From positions 18,833 to 82,832 of the forward strand of contig NZ_QMBP01000023.1 of assembly GCF_003289945.1 (NCBI RefSeq): a stretch of 64,000 bases of DNA, in the 5' to 3' direction. The translations under genes and the position numbers were made by a program. This DNA is from Mesorhizobium hawassense. GTDB lineage: Bacteria > Pseudomonadota > Alphaproteobacteria > Rhizobiales > Rhizobiaceae. The notes below the pieces were generated by a model. That model ran no database searches and was not told the DNA's origin. It worked only from the letters and a program-made list of their open reading frames with translations. Numbering within the stretch: the first letter of the stretch is position 1; every line of letters begins with the position of its first letter. Positions 29,117 to 37,071 of this stretch are shown one piece after another.

Positions 29117-29485
29117 TCAGCCGATATGGGCTTTGTAGGCGGCCTCATCCATGAGGCTGTCGAGCTGGCTTTCGTTGGCGAGCTTCATCTTCCAGAGCCA
29201 GCCATCGCCGGTCGCCGCGGAATTGACCAGCGAGGGGTCGGCCGACAGCGAGCCGTTGGCTTCGGTGATCTCGCCGTCGACCGGCGCATAGACGTCCGAT
29301 GCCGCCTTGACGGATTCGACGACGACGGCGGTATCGCCCTTGGCGAGCTTGCGGCCGATCTCGGGCAGCTCGACGAAAACGAGATCGCCGAGTTGTTCCT
29401 GCGCATAATCGGTGATGCCGACCGTGGCGACGCCGCCTTCGACGCGCAGCCATTCATGATCTTCGGTGAAATAGGTCTTTGCCAT
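29117..29485 (-). CDS. gcvH: Glycine cleavage system H protein
   Basis: A 122-residue lipoyl carrier. The lipoylation lysine is Lys60 in VVVESVKAASD, and the opening FTEDHEWLRVEGG is typical. ATG 29485 is preferred because AAAGGA lies about 11 bases before it; an ATG at 29497 overlaps the gcvT stop (ATGA) but has no spacing to a ribosome-binding site. It shuttles the aminomethyl group between GcvP and GcvT. Confidence 0.96.
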   Translation of the reverse strand: MAKTYFTEDHEWLRVEGGVATVGITDYAQEQLGDLVFVELPEIGRKLAKGDTAVVVESVKAASDVYAPVDGEITEANGSLSADPSLVNSAATGDGWLWKMKLANESQLDSLMDEAAYKAHIG

Positions 29486-29493
29486 CTTGGAAA

Positions 29494-30594
29494 TCATCCT
29501 TTGCGGTAGCGGTGTGGGGTGAAGGGCAGGGCGGCGATGTCGACCGGGATTTTCGTCCCGCGGACGTCGGCGAAAAGTTTCGTGCCGGGCTTGGCCAGGG
29601 CGGGGTCGACGTAACCCATGGCGACCGGGTGGCCGGTAGAAGGACCGAAGCCGCCGGAGGTGACGTGGCCGGCCGGGTTGCCGTCGGCATCGATGAGCGT
29701 TGCGCCAGCGCGGACCGGCTGGCGACCGTCGGGCTTCAGGCCGACACGCTTCTGCGGCGCCCCGCGCTCGATGATCGAACGCAGCGCGTCGGCGCCGATG
29801 AAATGGCCGGCGGCGCGAACCTCCTTCGGGATCGCCCACATCAGCCCGGCGCTTGCCGGGTCGATCTCCGTCGTCAGGTCCTGGCCGTGCAGGCAGAGCC
29901 CGGCTTCGAGGCGCAGGCTGTCGCGGGCGGCAAGGCCGATCCACTGCACGCGATCGTCTTCCAGCAGTTTGGCAACGAAGTCGCGGGCATCGGCCTCCGG
30001 CAGGCCGATCTCGAAACCGTCCTCACCGGTATAGCCGGAGCGGCTCATGAACCAGTCTTGCCGGGGCTCGACGCCGTGCATGAAGAGCAGCGAGCCGGTC
30101 TCGATGCCGGCACGTGCAAGAGCTGCCCACGCATCCGGACCCTGGATCGCCAGGAAAACCCTGTCGAGCGGTTCGACGCTCACGTTGAAATCCGCAGCCA
30201 GAGCGCGAAGATGCTTCTCGTCCTCGACGGCATTGCCGGCATTGGCCACGACCATGAAGCGGTCGTCGCCAAGGCGGGTGACGATCAGGTCGTCGATGAT
30301 GCCCGCCGCCTCGTTGAGGAAGAAGGTGTATTTGGACTGCGAGGTTTCCAGCGCGCCGGCATCGAGCGGGCAGGCGCGGTTCAGCAGCGCCGCGGCACCC
30401 GGACCGCCGACCGCGAACAGCTTCATATGCGAGATATCGAACAGGCCGGCATGCTCGCGCGCGTGCAGATGCTCCTTCATCACCCCGGGCGGGTAGGTGA
30501 GCGGCATCGACCAGCCGGCGAAGGCGCCGAAACGCGCGCCCGCGGCCTGGTGCAAATCCTCGAGGGGTAGGTGTCTGGTGTCTTCGCCTGTCAT
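29494..30594 (-). CDS. gcvT: Aminomethyltransferase (T-protein) of the glycine cleavage system
   Basis: A 366-residue tetrahydrofolate-dependent enzyme that takes the aminomethyl group from GcvH and releases ammonia and 5,10-methylene-THF. Signature segments: GWSMPLTYPPGVMKEHLHAR, FDISHMKLF, and SRSGYTGEDGFEI with the folate-contacting residues. ATG 30594 follows GGAGA. First gene of the operon, directly downstream of a tandem glycine riboswitch. Confidence 0.96.
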   Translation of the reverse strand: MTGEDTRHLPLEDLHQAAGARFGAFAGWSMPLTYPPGVMKEHLHAREHAGLFDISHMKLFAVGGPGAAALLNRACPLDAGALETSQSKYTFFLNEAAGIIDDLIVTRLGDDRFMVVANAGNAVEDEKHLRALAADFNVSVEPLDRVFLAIQGPDAWAALARAGIETGSLLFMHGVEPRQDWFMSRSGYTGEDGFEIGLPEADARDFVAKLLEDDRVQWIGLAARDSLRLEAGLCLHGQDLTTEIDPASAGLMWAIPKEVRAAGHFIGADALRSIIERGAPQKRVGLKPDGRQPVRAGATLIDADGNPAGHVTSGGFGPSTGHPVAMGYVDPALAKPGTKLFADVRGTKIPVDIAALPFTPHRYRKG

Positions 30595-30622
30595 GTCTTC
30601 TCCAGAGTCGCACGGCAATCGA

Positions 30623-30822
30623 CCGCCACTGGCGGCCTAGTCGTGCCCCTCTGTCTGAAGCCTGAGAGACTCGCGCCCCGTAACCCTGTCGGCAGCGCTT
30701 ACACCTTCGGCGCGGGAAGATTCCCGACTTTCCAGAGTTGTCTTTCCCGTCCACGGTTCTTTTGCCTGAGAGATTTCGGGCGATTTCCCCTTCGGCGACA
30801 GCTTGCGCTGTTCTCTCCCGCA
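30623..30822 (-). promoter_or_regulatory. Tandem glycine riboswitch upstream of gcvT
   Basis: On the minus strand two glycine aptamers follow one another. Each has the conserved GCCGAAGG (complement at 30789-30795 and 30704-30710) followed by TCTCTCAGGC (complement near 30764-30773 and 30659-30668). The first begins with GGGAGAG, the second ends with CAGAGGGGCAC. Between the second aptamer and gcvT is a CCGCC-ACT-GGCGG hairpin at 30623-30635, which may be part of the expression platform. Tandem glycine riboswitches usually turn gcv genes on when glycine is abundant. Confidence 0.93.
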
Positions 30823-31199
30823 AACAGGAAGGACTCAGTCGCCTGAGCCCTCGACGCGCCATCCATAGCCCGTCGGCGACACCTTGTCACCTCCCTGCGA
30901 CATCGAAGATGCGTTGATATTCAGGTGAGGCCGGTCTGTAAATGCCGGCTTTCTGCACTTCCGGTGCTCACGTACTGCAAGTACGCTCCGCTCCGGTTCT
31001 CGGAAGCCACCCAGTTTGGTCGCTTCGCGCCCGTCTTCGACTCCGACTCGGCCTGACCTGAATCTCAACACATCTAAAGCGCAGCACCGGCAAGTCTTCG
31101 CTAACCACGCCATTTGCCGGTTTCTCAAGATACTTCTGATATACCCGCCGCCATGACGCACTAAGTTCGCCAGCAACAGGCGACGGGCAGGGACGGCAG
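30823..31199. other. Non-coding region with the gcv promoter and a palindrome-bearing repeat-like element
   Basis: No convincing gene is seen. The part next to 30823 must contain the gcvTHP promoter on the minus strand. Positions 30971-30985 hold the perfect palindrome CGTACT-GCA-AGTACG inside a segment (about 30961-31070) whose wording (GTACGCTCCGCTCCGGTTCTCGG style) resembles intergenic repeats I recall from rhizobia and other proteobacteria. Calling it a dispersed repeat is recollection, not something shown inside this window, because no second copy is present here. Confidence 0.4.
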
Positions 31200-32204
31200 A
31201 TGGGCGAATTGATCATGAGCGCTCCGGTTGCGGGGCTGACCTCGAAAAACAAGATCACGGCCGAAGACGTGACGATGCTGCGGCGCGAGGTGTTCGCGGA
31301 CGGCGTGGTCAGCCGCGGTGAGGCGGAGGCGCTGTTCGCGCTCGACCAGACGGCGCGCGACAAGTGCGGGGAATGGGCGCCGTTCTTCGTCGAGGCGGTG
31401 ACCGACTACATCGTCCACCAGGAAAAGCCGGAAGGCTATATCTCGCAGGAGAACGCCGACTGGCTGGTCCGCACGATCTCTCGCGACGGCATGGTCGACA
31501 GCCGCACCGAGCTCGAGCTGCTGGTGCATGTGCTGGAAGAGGCGAAAACCTCGCCCGGGCAGCTTTCGGCCTATGCGCTGGAGCAGGTCGCGCATGCGGT
31601 GATCGACGGCAAAGGGCCGCTGATGCTCGGCGGCCAACTTATGCCGGGGCTGATCGCCCGGGCCGAGGTCGATCTCTTGCGCCGCATTCTCTACGCCTAT
31701 GGCGGCGATGGCAACATCGCCATCAGCAAGGCCGAGGCGGAGGTCCTGTTCAGGATCAACAACCAGACCGCGGCCGCCCAGAACGATCCGTCGTGGAACG
31801 ACCTCTTCGTCAAGGCGATCGCCAATTATGTCATGTGCTCGGCCGGCTACGAGCCGCCGACGCGCGAAGTGGCGCTGCGCCACGAAAATTTCCTCGACGA
31901 GGCGGCGCCGACGCTCGGCGGTTTCTTCAGCCGCATGGTCTCCGGCGGGTTTTCCGCAATCCTCGAAGCCTATCAATCGCCCGGCGACGTCGAGTCCGAC
32001 TGGGAGGCCAGGAATCGGGCCGCGGAGGCGCTTGCCCGCCGCGCCGAGACCATCGACGCCGACGAAGCCGAATGGCTGGCCGCGCGCATCGGCGGCGGCC
32101 AGCGGCCGCTGCGCGACAACGAACGCGCGCTGCTGACGCTGATCAAGCAGGCTTCGCCTGAAATCCACCCGGCGCTGAAGCCGCTGCTGGACAAGGTCGC
32201 CTAA
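31200..32204 (+). CDS. Uncharacterised cytoplasmic protein with an internal duplication
   Basis: A 334-residue soluble, acidic, helical protein without signal peptide. Residues about 21-71 and 155-211 are clearly related: a L-R-R start, a D-G turn, the pair RGEAEALFALDQ / KAEAEVLFRINNQ and a W-x2-FV-x-A closing (FFVEAVTDYIV / LFVKAIANYVM). The D-G spacing resembles EF-hand or TerB-like helical pairs, but no full calcium loop is present. Function unknown. ATG 31200 has AGGGA a few bases upstream. Its 3' end overlaps the convergent GNAT gene by 62 bases. Confidence 0.8.
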   Translation: MGELIMSAPVAGLTSKNKITAEDVTMLRREVFADGVVSRGEAEALFALDQTARDKCGEWAPFFVEAVTDYIVHQEKPEGYISQENADWLVRTISRDGMVDSRTELELLVHVLEEAKTSPGQLSAYALEQVAHAVIDGKGPLMLGGQLMPGLIARAEVDLLRRILYAYGGDGNIAISKAEAEVLFRINNQTAAAQNDPSWNDLFVKAIANYVMCSAGYEPPTREVALRHENFLDEAAPTLGGFFSRMVSGGFSAILEAYQSPGDVESDWEARNRAAEALARRAETIDADEAEWLAARIGGGQRPLRDNERALLTLIKQASPEIHPALKPLLDKVA

Positions 32205-32628
32205 CGGCGACCGTCCTGCACAGGATGATGTTGGAATGGCCTTCGGGCCATCCGGCGAATTCGCCCACACGTTCAAAGCCAGCCTTCTCGTAGAGACCCG
32301 GTGCCTGGAAGTCGTGCGTTGCGACCCAGATGCGTCGAGCGCTTCGCGCGGCAGCCTCGGCTACGAAGGCATCGAGCAGCCTCTTGCCATGGCCAAGGCC
32401 TCGACAGGCTTCGTCGACCCACATCAGCTTGAGTTCGGCGATCCCCGCCCAGGAATAACCCGCGGCGATGCCAATCGGGTGTCCGGCCGTGTCCCGCAGC
32501 AGAAAGACCAGGCCGCGATCATCGTCGCAGCCTGTCAGACGCCGGTTGTCGCCGTTGAGCCGTTCTTCAATGGCATTAGGCTCGGCCGGCGCAAGATCGT
32601 GCTCGGCCTGCAAGAGAGGGACTATCAA
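32143..32628 (-). CDS. GNAT-family N-acetyltransferase
   Basis: An acetyltransferase of about 161 residues. The acetyl-CoA loop reads VDEACRGLGHGKRLLDAF (a Q/R-x-x-G-x-G/A type) and the fold closes with FQAPGLYEKAGFERVGEF. I choose TTG 32628, which overlaps the stop of the upstream molybdoenzyme gene (TTGA) and follows GGCGGGA; an ATG at 32664 is an alternative that would overlap that gene by 40 bases. The last 20 or so residues after IILCRTV look non-homologous and run antisense into the neighbouring gene, as if the original stop was lost. Substrate unknown. Confidence 0.8.
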   Translation of the reverse strand: MIVPLLQAEHDLAPAEPNAIEERLNGDNRRLTGCDDDRGLVFLLRDTAGHPIGIAAGYSWAGIAELKLMWVDEACRGLGHGKRLLDAFVAEAAARSARRIWVATHDFQAPGLYEKAGFERVGEFAGWPEGHSNIILCRTVAVRRPCPAAASAPGGFQAKPA

Positions 32629-33416
32629 ATCCCGCCATACCAGTCGTAGCCATTGTCTTCCCAATAGCCGCCGCGGCCGCCGCCGACACTGGCGAAACTG
32701 TCGACCAGCTCGATCTTGTAGAGGTATTTCGGCATCTTGTAGCCGAGCTGGCGCTCGACGCGGACGCGCAGCGGCGCGCCGTTCTCAACCGGCAGCGGCT
32801 TGCCGTTCAGGCCATAGGCCAGGATCGTCTGCGGATGGCGGGCGTCAATAAGATCGATCGTGCCGTAATATTTGATGTCGCCGGACAGGCTCTGCTCGAT
32901 CGTGTCGAGGCAGTGGAACATCACGTAACGGGCCTGCGGCTTCACCACCGCCTGGTCGAGCACCAGCGACAGTGGCGTGCCGGTCCATTTGGCGATACAG
33001 CTCCAGCCTTCGACGCAGTCATGGCGGGTGATCTGGGTTCGGCTCGGCATATTCTGAAGCTGCTCGCGGGTCAGCGACAGCGGTTTTTCGACAAGCCCGG
33101 TGACCTCCAGCCGCCAGTCGGCGAAGTTGTTGGCGAGCAGACCTTTGTAGGTGTCGTCATCCGGCGCGGTGACGCCGTTCGGCCGCTGCGGCTGGCGGAT
33201 ATCGGCCTCGGTGAATTCGGGCGCCAGCGCGTTGCGGCCGGCAAGCAGGCGCTGCGCGCGGTAGGTCAGGCCGTTGGCGTTTTCGAGGAAGCTGCGCAGA
33301 CCGCCACCGATGCCGAGGCCGCTGTCAAAGGCATCGCAACCCGAAAGCGCGATGCCGGACAGGCCGAGGCTGCTGGCGGTCAAAAACTTGCGGCGGCTGA
33401 TCTGGAATTTTGCCAT
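32625..33416 (-). CDS. YedY/sulfite-oxidase-like molybdopterin oxidoreductase
   Basis: A 263-residue periplasmic molybdoenzyme. The N-terminus carries a twin-arginine signal (ISRRKFLTASSLGLSG) and a possible lipobox (ALSGC). The molybdenum-ligating Cys is probably Cys134 in RHDCVEGWS, followed by WTGTPLSLVLDQA and the cofactor-binding LPVENGAPLRVRVERQLGYK. It is translationally close to a b-type cytochrome gene (one base between them), which likely feeds or accepts its electrons. It is more diverged than MsrP, so methionine sulfoxide reduction should not be assumed. Confidence 0.88.
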   Translation of the reverse strand: MAKFQISRRKFLTASSLGLSGIALSGCDAFDSGLGIGGGLRSFLENANGLTYRAQRLLAGRNALAPEFTEADIRQPQRPNGVTAPDDDTYKGLLANNFADWRLEVTGLVEKPLSLTREQLQNMPSRTQITRHDCVEGWSCIAKWTGTPLSLVLDQAVVKPQARYVMFHCLDTIEQSLSGDIKYYGTIDLIDARHPQTILAYGLNGKPLPVENGAPLRVRVERQLGYKMPKYLYKIELVDSFASVGGGRGGYWEDNGYDWYGGI

Positions 33417-33417
33417 G

Positions 33418-34290
33418 TCAGACGCTCCTCTCGGTCGGTTGGTCGTGTTTTTCCGGCGGGTCGGTGCGGTACCAGCCAGTGATGATCGAGCGCAGCTCGT
33501 TGATCGGGCCAGCGGCGAGGATCATCACGATGTGGATGACGAAGAAGCCGACCAGAAGCAGCATGACGGTGAAGTGGATGGTGCGCGCGGTCTGCCGGCC
33601 GCCGAGGATTTCGTTCAGCCAGGGCAGCACCGAATTCATGCTCGGCGACATGGCGAGCCCGGTGATGATCATCAGCGGCAGAAGCACGAACAGCACGCCG
33701 CCATAGGCCATCTTCTGCAGCGTGTTGTATTCGCGCGTATGATGGAATTTTAGCTTGGCGTGGTCGACGATATCGCGTGGCAGCTTGCGCAGATCGGAGA
33801 GGCGCGGGGCGAGATCGCGGCGGATATGGCCGTTAATCAGCCCGGCGACCAGCCAGATCAGCAGCGTCGCGCTGAGCAGCCAGGCGAAGAAGAAATGCAC
33901 GACGCGGGCGGTGCCGAGATCGTAGTAGGAGGGGATCGTCGCCCAGGAAGGGAAGGCGCGCTGCGTCTCCTGTCCCGGTGGGCCTGACCAGCCGAGCACG
34001 CCGGTGGTGTCGAAGCGATGGCCGAAGATTTGCGTGAAACCGCGCGGGCCGTTCGCGGTGTTCTCGGCGCCGATCTGCAGGATCGTGTTGTTGAACTCGA
34101 AGCCGGACTGCTTGCCGATATAGAGCTGCGGACGCGCGTTGAAGATCTGCAAGCCGGAAAGCAGCATGAAAAACAGCGAGAAAGCCCAGATCCAGTGGGT
34201 CAGCCGCGTCCAGCGCGATTGCCGATAGATGAGGGTCGTGTCCTTGCCGTCCGCCTTGGCGGCGGATTGGTTGTTGGCAACAGTGTCCAT
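33418..34290 (-). CDS. Cytochrome b561-type membrane protein, partner of the molybdoenzyme
   Basis: A 290-residue inner-membrane protein with about four to five helices. RLTHWIWAFSLFFMLLSG (first haem His), VVHFFFAWLL, GGVLFVLLPLMIITGLAMS and IHFTVMLLLVGFFVIHIVMI carry paired histidines suited to b-type haems. It belongs to the cytochrome b/b6 family used as membrane anchors by periplasmic dehydrogenases. It sits directly upstream of the YedY-like gene and takes the place that MsrQ holds elsewhere. Confidence 0.88.
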   Translation of the reverse strand: MDTVANNQSAAKADGKDTTLIYRQSRWTRLTHWIWAFSLFFMLLSGLQIFNARPQLYIGKQSGFEFNNTILQIGAENTANGPRGFTQIFGHRFDTTGVLGWSGPPGQETQRAFPSWATIPSYYDLGTARVVHFFFAWLLSATLLIWLVAGLINGHIRRDLAPRLSDLRKLPRDIVDHAKLKFHHTREYNTLQKMAYGGVLFVLLPLMIITGLAMSPSMNSVLPWLNEILGGRQTARTIHFTVMLLLVGFFVIHIVMILAAGPINELRSIITGWYRTDPPEKHDQPTERSV

Positions 34291-34388
34291 TCTGCCTCCG
34301 GCCGCCTCTTGGAAGCGGCTTCTCAGGTCATTGTCTCCCCCTCAATACGTCGCCGCACAAGGCAATGTTTCATGCGATCACGGATTTA

Positions 34389-35066
34389 TTACGGGGTGCC
34401 CAGGCTGACCGCCAGATTGACCGCCGCGGCAACGATCACCGTGTTGAAGAAAAAGGTCAGGATCGAGTGGACGAGCACGACCATGCGCATGTGCGAAGTG
34501 GTGATGGCCGTGTCGGCGGTCTGCGCCGTCATGCCGATGACGGTCGCGAAATAGAGGAAATCCCAGCCTTCCGGACGTTTGTCGCCGGGAAAATCGAGCC
34601 CACCGACCGGCATCTTCTTCTGGGTCTTCTCGTCGATCTCGTCGCCGTCCTTCCAGTAGAGATGGGCATAGTGCAGTGACGCCATGGCGTGGATGGTGAA
34701 CCAGCCGAGCGGGATCGACAGCATGGCGAAGCCAAGCTGCCAGGGGTGGGCTGCGTCCTTCTGGTTGATGAGCAGGAACAGCGAGACGATGGCCGCCACC
34801 ACAACGAAGAGCGTGACGGCGAAGATCAGCAGCACCGGCATGTCGGTGGCGCGGGCGTTCTTGCTGAGGTAACGGCCGGTGAGCCTCGGCATCAAGGCGA
34901 GGACCAAGGCGATATAGGATGCAAAGAAGACGTTGGCGCCGATCGAATAGGGGAGCGGCGCGCGCAGCAGCAGGGCAAGCAGCAGTGCGACGATGCCGAT
35001 GGCCGCGGCCAAGGCGAACTGCATGTGCCGACGCATCGGTTTTTTGAGGGTCGTGTCGTCACCCAT
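34389..35066 (-). CDS. DUF1345 membrane protein
   Basis: A 225-residue integral membrane protein with about six helices (near residues 14-33, 42-60, 76-99, 107-125, 170-185 and 197-220). The motifs HYAHLYW and LDFPGDKRPEGWDFLYFATVIGM identify DUF1345. Function is not established. The N-terminus is basic (KKPMRRH) before the first helix. It stands between the cytochrome and YaiI genes with short gaps on both sides. Confidence 0.88.
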   Translation of the reverse strand: MGDDTTLKKPMRRHMQFALAAAIGIVALLLALLLRAPLPYSIGANVFFASYIALVLALMPRLTGRYLSKNARATDMPVLLIFAVTLFVVVAAIVSLFLLINQKDAAHPWQLGFAMLSIPLGWFTIHAMASLHYAHLYWKDGDEIDEKTQKKMPVGGLDFPGDKRPEGWDFLYFATVIGMTAQTADTAITTSHMRMVVLVHSILTFFFNTVIVAAAVNLAVSLGTP

Positions 35067-35093
35067 GGCCCGGCCTCCTGAAAGGCGTGCGGA

Positions 35094-35564
35094 TCAGTTC
35101 GGTGTGACGGATTTGAGCGCGCGCCGCAAGATGCGGTCGAGCTCACCGAGAAACTGCGACCGGTCCTTTGGCGTGAAGGAGGCGTTGAAGCCGCGACTTT
35201 CGCCGGTCTCGCGCAGATGCTGCTTCAAATCGCGCATCGCCACCGCCATGCCGATCGTCTCGGGCGTGAAAGGGCGGCCGGTGGGTCCCAGCACATGCGC
35301 GCCGAGCGCCACCGTGCGCGCGGCAAGCGGGATGTCGGCCGTCACCACGACGTCGTTGGCCCTGGCGTTCCCGGCGATCCAGTCGTCGGCGGCATCCGCG
35401 CCCTTGGAAACGACGACGTTGCGGATCATCGGATCGCGAGACGGCCGCAAGCCGCCATTGGAAACGTAGGTCACGACGACGCCATGGCGCTCCGCGACCT
35501 TCTCGACCTCGGCCTTGACCGGGCAGGCGTCCGCATCGACGTAGATGATGATATCCCGGGCGAT
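35094..35564 (-). CDS. YaiI/YqxD (DUF188) family protein with no canonical start codon
   Basis: A PIN-like DUF188 protein of about 156 residues. The family's N-terminal motif IYVDADACPVKAEVEKVAE and the later ITADIPLA-like VVTADIPLAAR are intact, as is the tail FLGELDRILRR. The first ATG, GTG or TTG in this frame is the GTG at 35474, which would remove about 30 residues including the acidic DADACP motif. Upstream, from the in-frame TGA near 35626, no canonical start exists. A good AGGAG (35571-35575) lies six bases before an ATC at 35564, so I take that as the start. It may instead be a mutated start or a sequence error. Confidence 0.75.
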   Translation of the reverse strand: MARDIIIYVDADACPVKAEVEKVAERHGVVVTYVSNGGLRPSRDPMIRNVVVSKGADAADDWIAGNARANDVVVTADIPLAARTVALGAHVLGPTGRPFTPETIGMAVAMRDLKQHLRETGESRGFNASFTPKDRSQFLGELDRILRRALKSVTPN

Positions 35565-35580
35565 CGGCTGCTCCTGGTGG

Positions 35581-36329
35581 TTATTTGTCTTGCGGCGCCA
35601 GTTCGACCAGCAACCGGGTGACGATCAGGTCGCGAAGCACGACGCCTTCGGGCACTCGCTCCGGGGTAACCGCCACCAAGCGGGCTGTATTCTCGCTTTG
35701 CATTTTCCGCAAGGCTTCGACATTGCTGGCCGTGTCGGCGATGGATTTGTCGGAGAAGCCGCTGATCTTCAGTATCGCCGCGGGTCTGATCCACGTAGCG
35801 CGCTCATCAACTGGTCGGCCTGGTCGGAGCTCTTGGGGTTGGTCAATTGCGCCAGAACGACGCTGCCCTTGGCCGAGGCGACATATTTGCCGGCTGGGTC
35901 GATCACCACGACCGACATATCGGGATCATGCTGCGACAGTACCCTGATGTACTCGGCGACGACCGGCGCTTGGTAGTAGTCGCCGCGGCCAAGTTGCAAG
36001 GTCATGCTCACCGGCTCTCCGGGCGCCAAATTGCGGTCGACGTTTTCAAGTTGGACAAAATCACCCTTGGCGACGAATTCACCTTCTACGATGGAAGAGC
36101 TGATCGGAACCGGGTCGATCGTCCTCTTGGCCTCTTCGCGGAATTTTGCGCCCCAGCCGCCGGGCGCGGTGAACTCACTGATGTCGCCCGAGACCACGCC
36201 ATAGGCGAGCAGCGGAATGATCATCAGAGCGATCAGCGTCACGCTGTCGCCCAGTGAAAACCGCTTGATGCCATAAGCCAAGGCGAGCCCGGTGACGAGC
36301 ACCGCTGCGGCGATCAAGAGCGCTTGCAT
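35581..36329 (-). pseudogene. Frameshifted gene for a membrane protein with a CBS-like C-terminal domain
   Basis: The frame opens at ATG 36329 behind GGAGGGG. Two hydrophobic helices (about residues 2-22 and 30-47) precede a soluble part ending LMSALRGSDPRRY at a stop at 35769. In the adjacent frame the sequence continues smoothly, AAILKISGFSDKSIADTASN, LRKMQSENTARLVAVTPERV and GVVLRDLIVTRLLVELAPQDK, to TAA 35581. Re-inserting one base near 35782-35785 (GAC-CCx-GCG) restores about 249 residues, so a 1-nt deletion or sequencing error is likely. The restored end resembles a CBS half-module. No slippery heptamer is seen. Confidence 0.75.
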
Positions 36330-36359
36330 GAACCCCTCCAGTTGCCGTCTCAAGACAGA

Positions 36360-36383
36360 ACGGGCGATCATCCGATCGCCCGT
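36360..36383 (-). terminator. Inverted repeat, probable terminator between gfa and the frameshifted gene
   Basis: A perfect 10-bp stem, ACGGGCGATC and GATCGCCCGT, closes a 4-base loop. On the minus strand it is followed by TCTGTCTT, a weak U-run. It lies 56 bases after the gfa stop and before the ribosome-binding site of the next gene, fitting an intrinsic terminator. Confidence 0.55.
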
Positions 36384-36438
36384 CAGCCTGCTCCATGAGG
36401 TATTTCACGCAGGACGGTGCCGGCTGGCTCCAACGGCG

Positions 36439-37008
36439 TCAGGCCGGAAGCGCCCCGGACTTCTTCGCCGTCCAGGTGGCGATGTAGTCCATCAGGCCGG
36501 GGTTGAGGCAGTCATAGGGCTCCAGCCCGATCGACCTCAGCTGGGCGCGGATACTGTCCATTCGTTTCGGATCGACGCCGGACTCGATGATCGAGGAGAC
36601 GAAAGCGGCAAAGCCGGGCGGCGACCAACCGTCCTCCTCGAAGCGCTCCGGGTGGATGAAGGACAGCCCCTTGAAGGGGTGGTCGCGCTCGACCGGGCCG
36701 TACATGTGGACGCCGCAGCCGGTGCAGGCATGGCGCTGGATGAGCGCGGCCGGGTCGACCACCTTCAGCTTGTCGCCGTTCTCGGTGACCGTGACGTCGC
36801 CAGTGCCGGCAACGGCCACCACCGAGAACACCGCGCCATCCGGCTTCCAGCATTTGGTGCAGCCGCAAGCGTGGTTGTGGGCGATCTGGCCCTTGACCTT
36901 CACCTTCACCGGCTTGCTGGTGCAGGCGCAGACCAGCGTGCCGCCGGAAAAAGAAGCGCTTTCCTTCGGCAGGCCATTGTCGATTTTCGGATGCAGTTTT
37001 TCCGCCAT
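36439..37008 (-). CDS. gfa: S-(hydroxymethyl)glutathione synthase (Gfa)
   Basis: A 189-residue zinc protein that accelerates condensation of formaldehyde with glutathione. Structural and catalytic zinc ligands are visible as C27-x-C29 (LVCACTS), C48-x-C50-xx-C53 (ACGCTKC) and C95-xx-C98 (ACTGCGVH). GVHMYGPVERDHPFKGL is typical of Gfa. It follows the S-(hydroxymethyl)glutathione dehydrogenase gene by about 60 bases on the same strand, forming a formaldehyde-detoxification pair. Confidence 0.94.
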   Translation of the reverse strand: MAEKLHPKIDNGLPKESASFSGGTLVCACTSKPVKVKVKGQIAHNHACGCTKCWKPDGAVFSVVAVAGTGDVTVTENGDKLKVVDPAALIQRHACTGCGVHMYGPVERDHPFKGLSFIHPERFEEDGWSPPGFAAFVSSIIESGVDPKRMDSIRAQLRSIGLEPYDCLNPGLMDYIATWTAKKSGALPA

Positions 37009-37071
37009 TCCATTCCTCCCATGTTGACCAAAGAGATCGCAGGCGTTCGGCCCGCGGCCCAGTGGGTTTCC

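Noticed and set aside
35769..35800. Programmed ribosomal frameshifting in the CBS-like gene.
   Set aside because: No X-XXY-YYZ slippery sequence or downstream stimulatory structure is evident at the junction.
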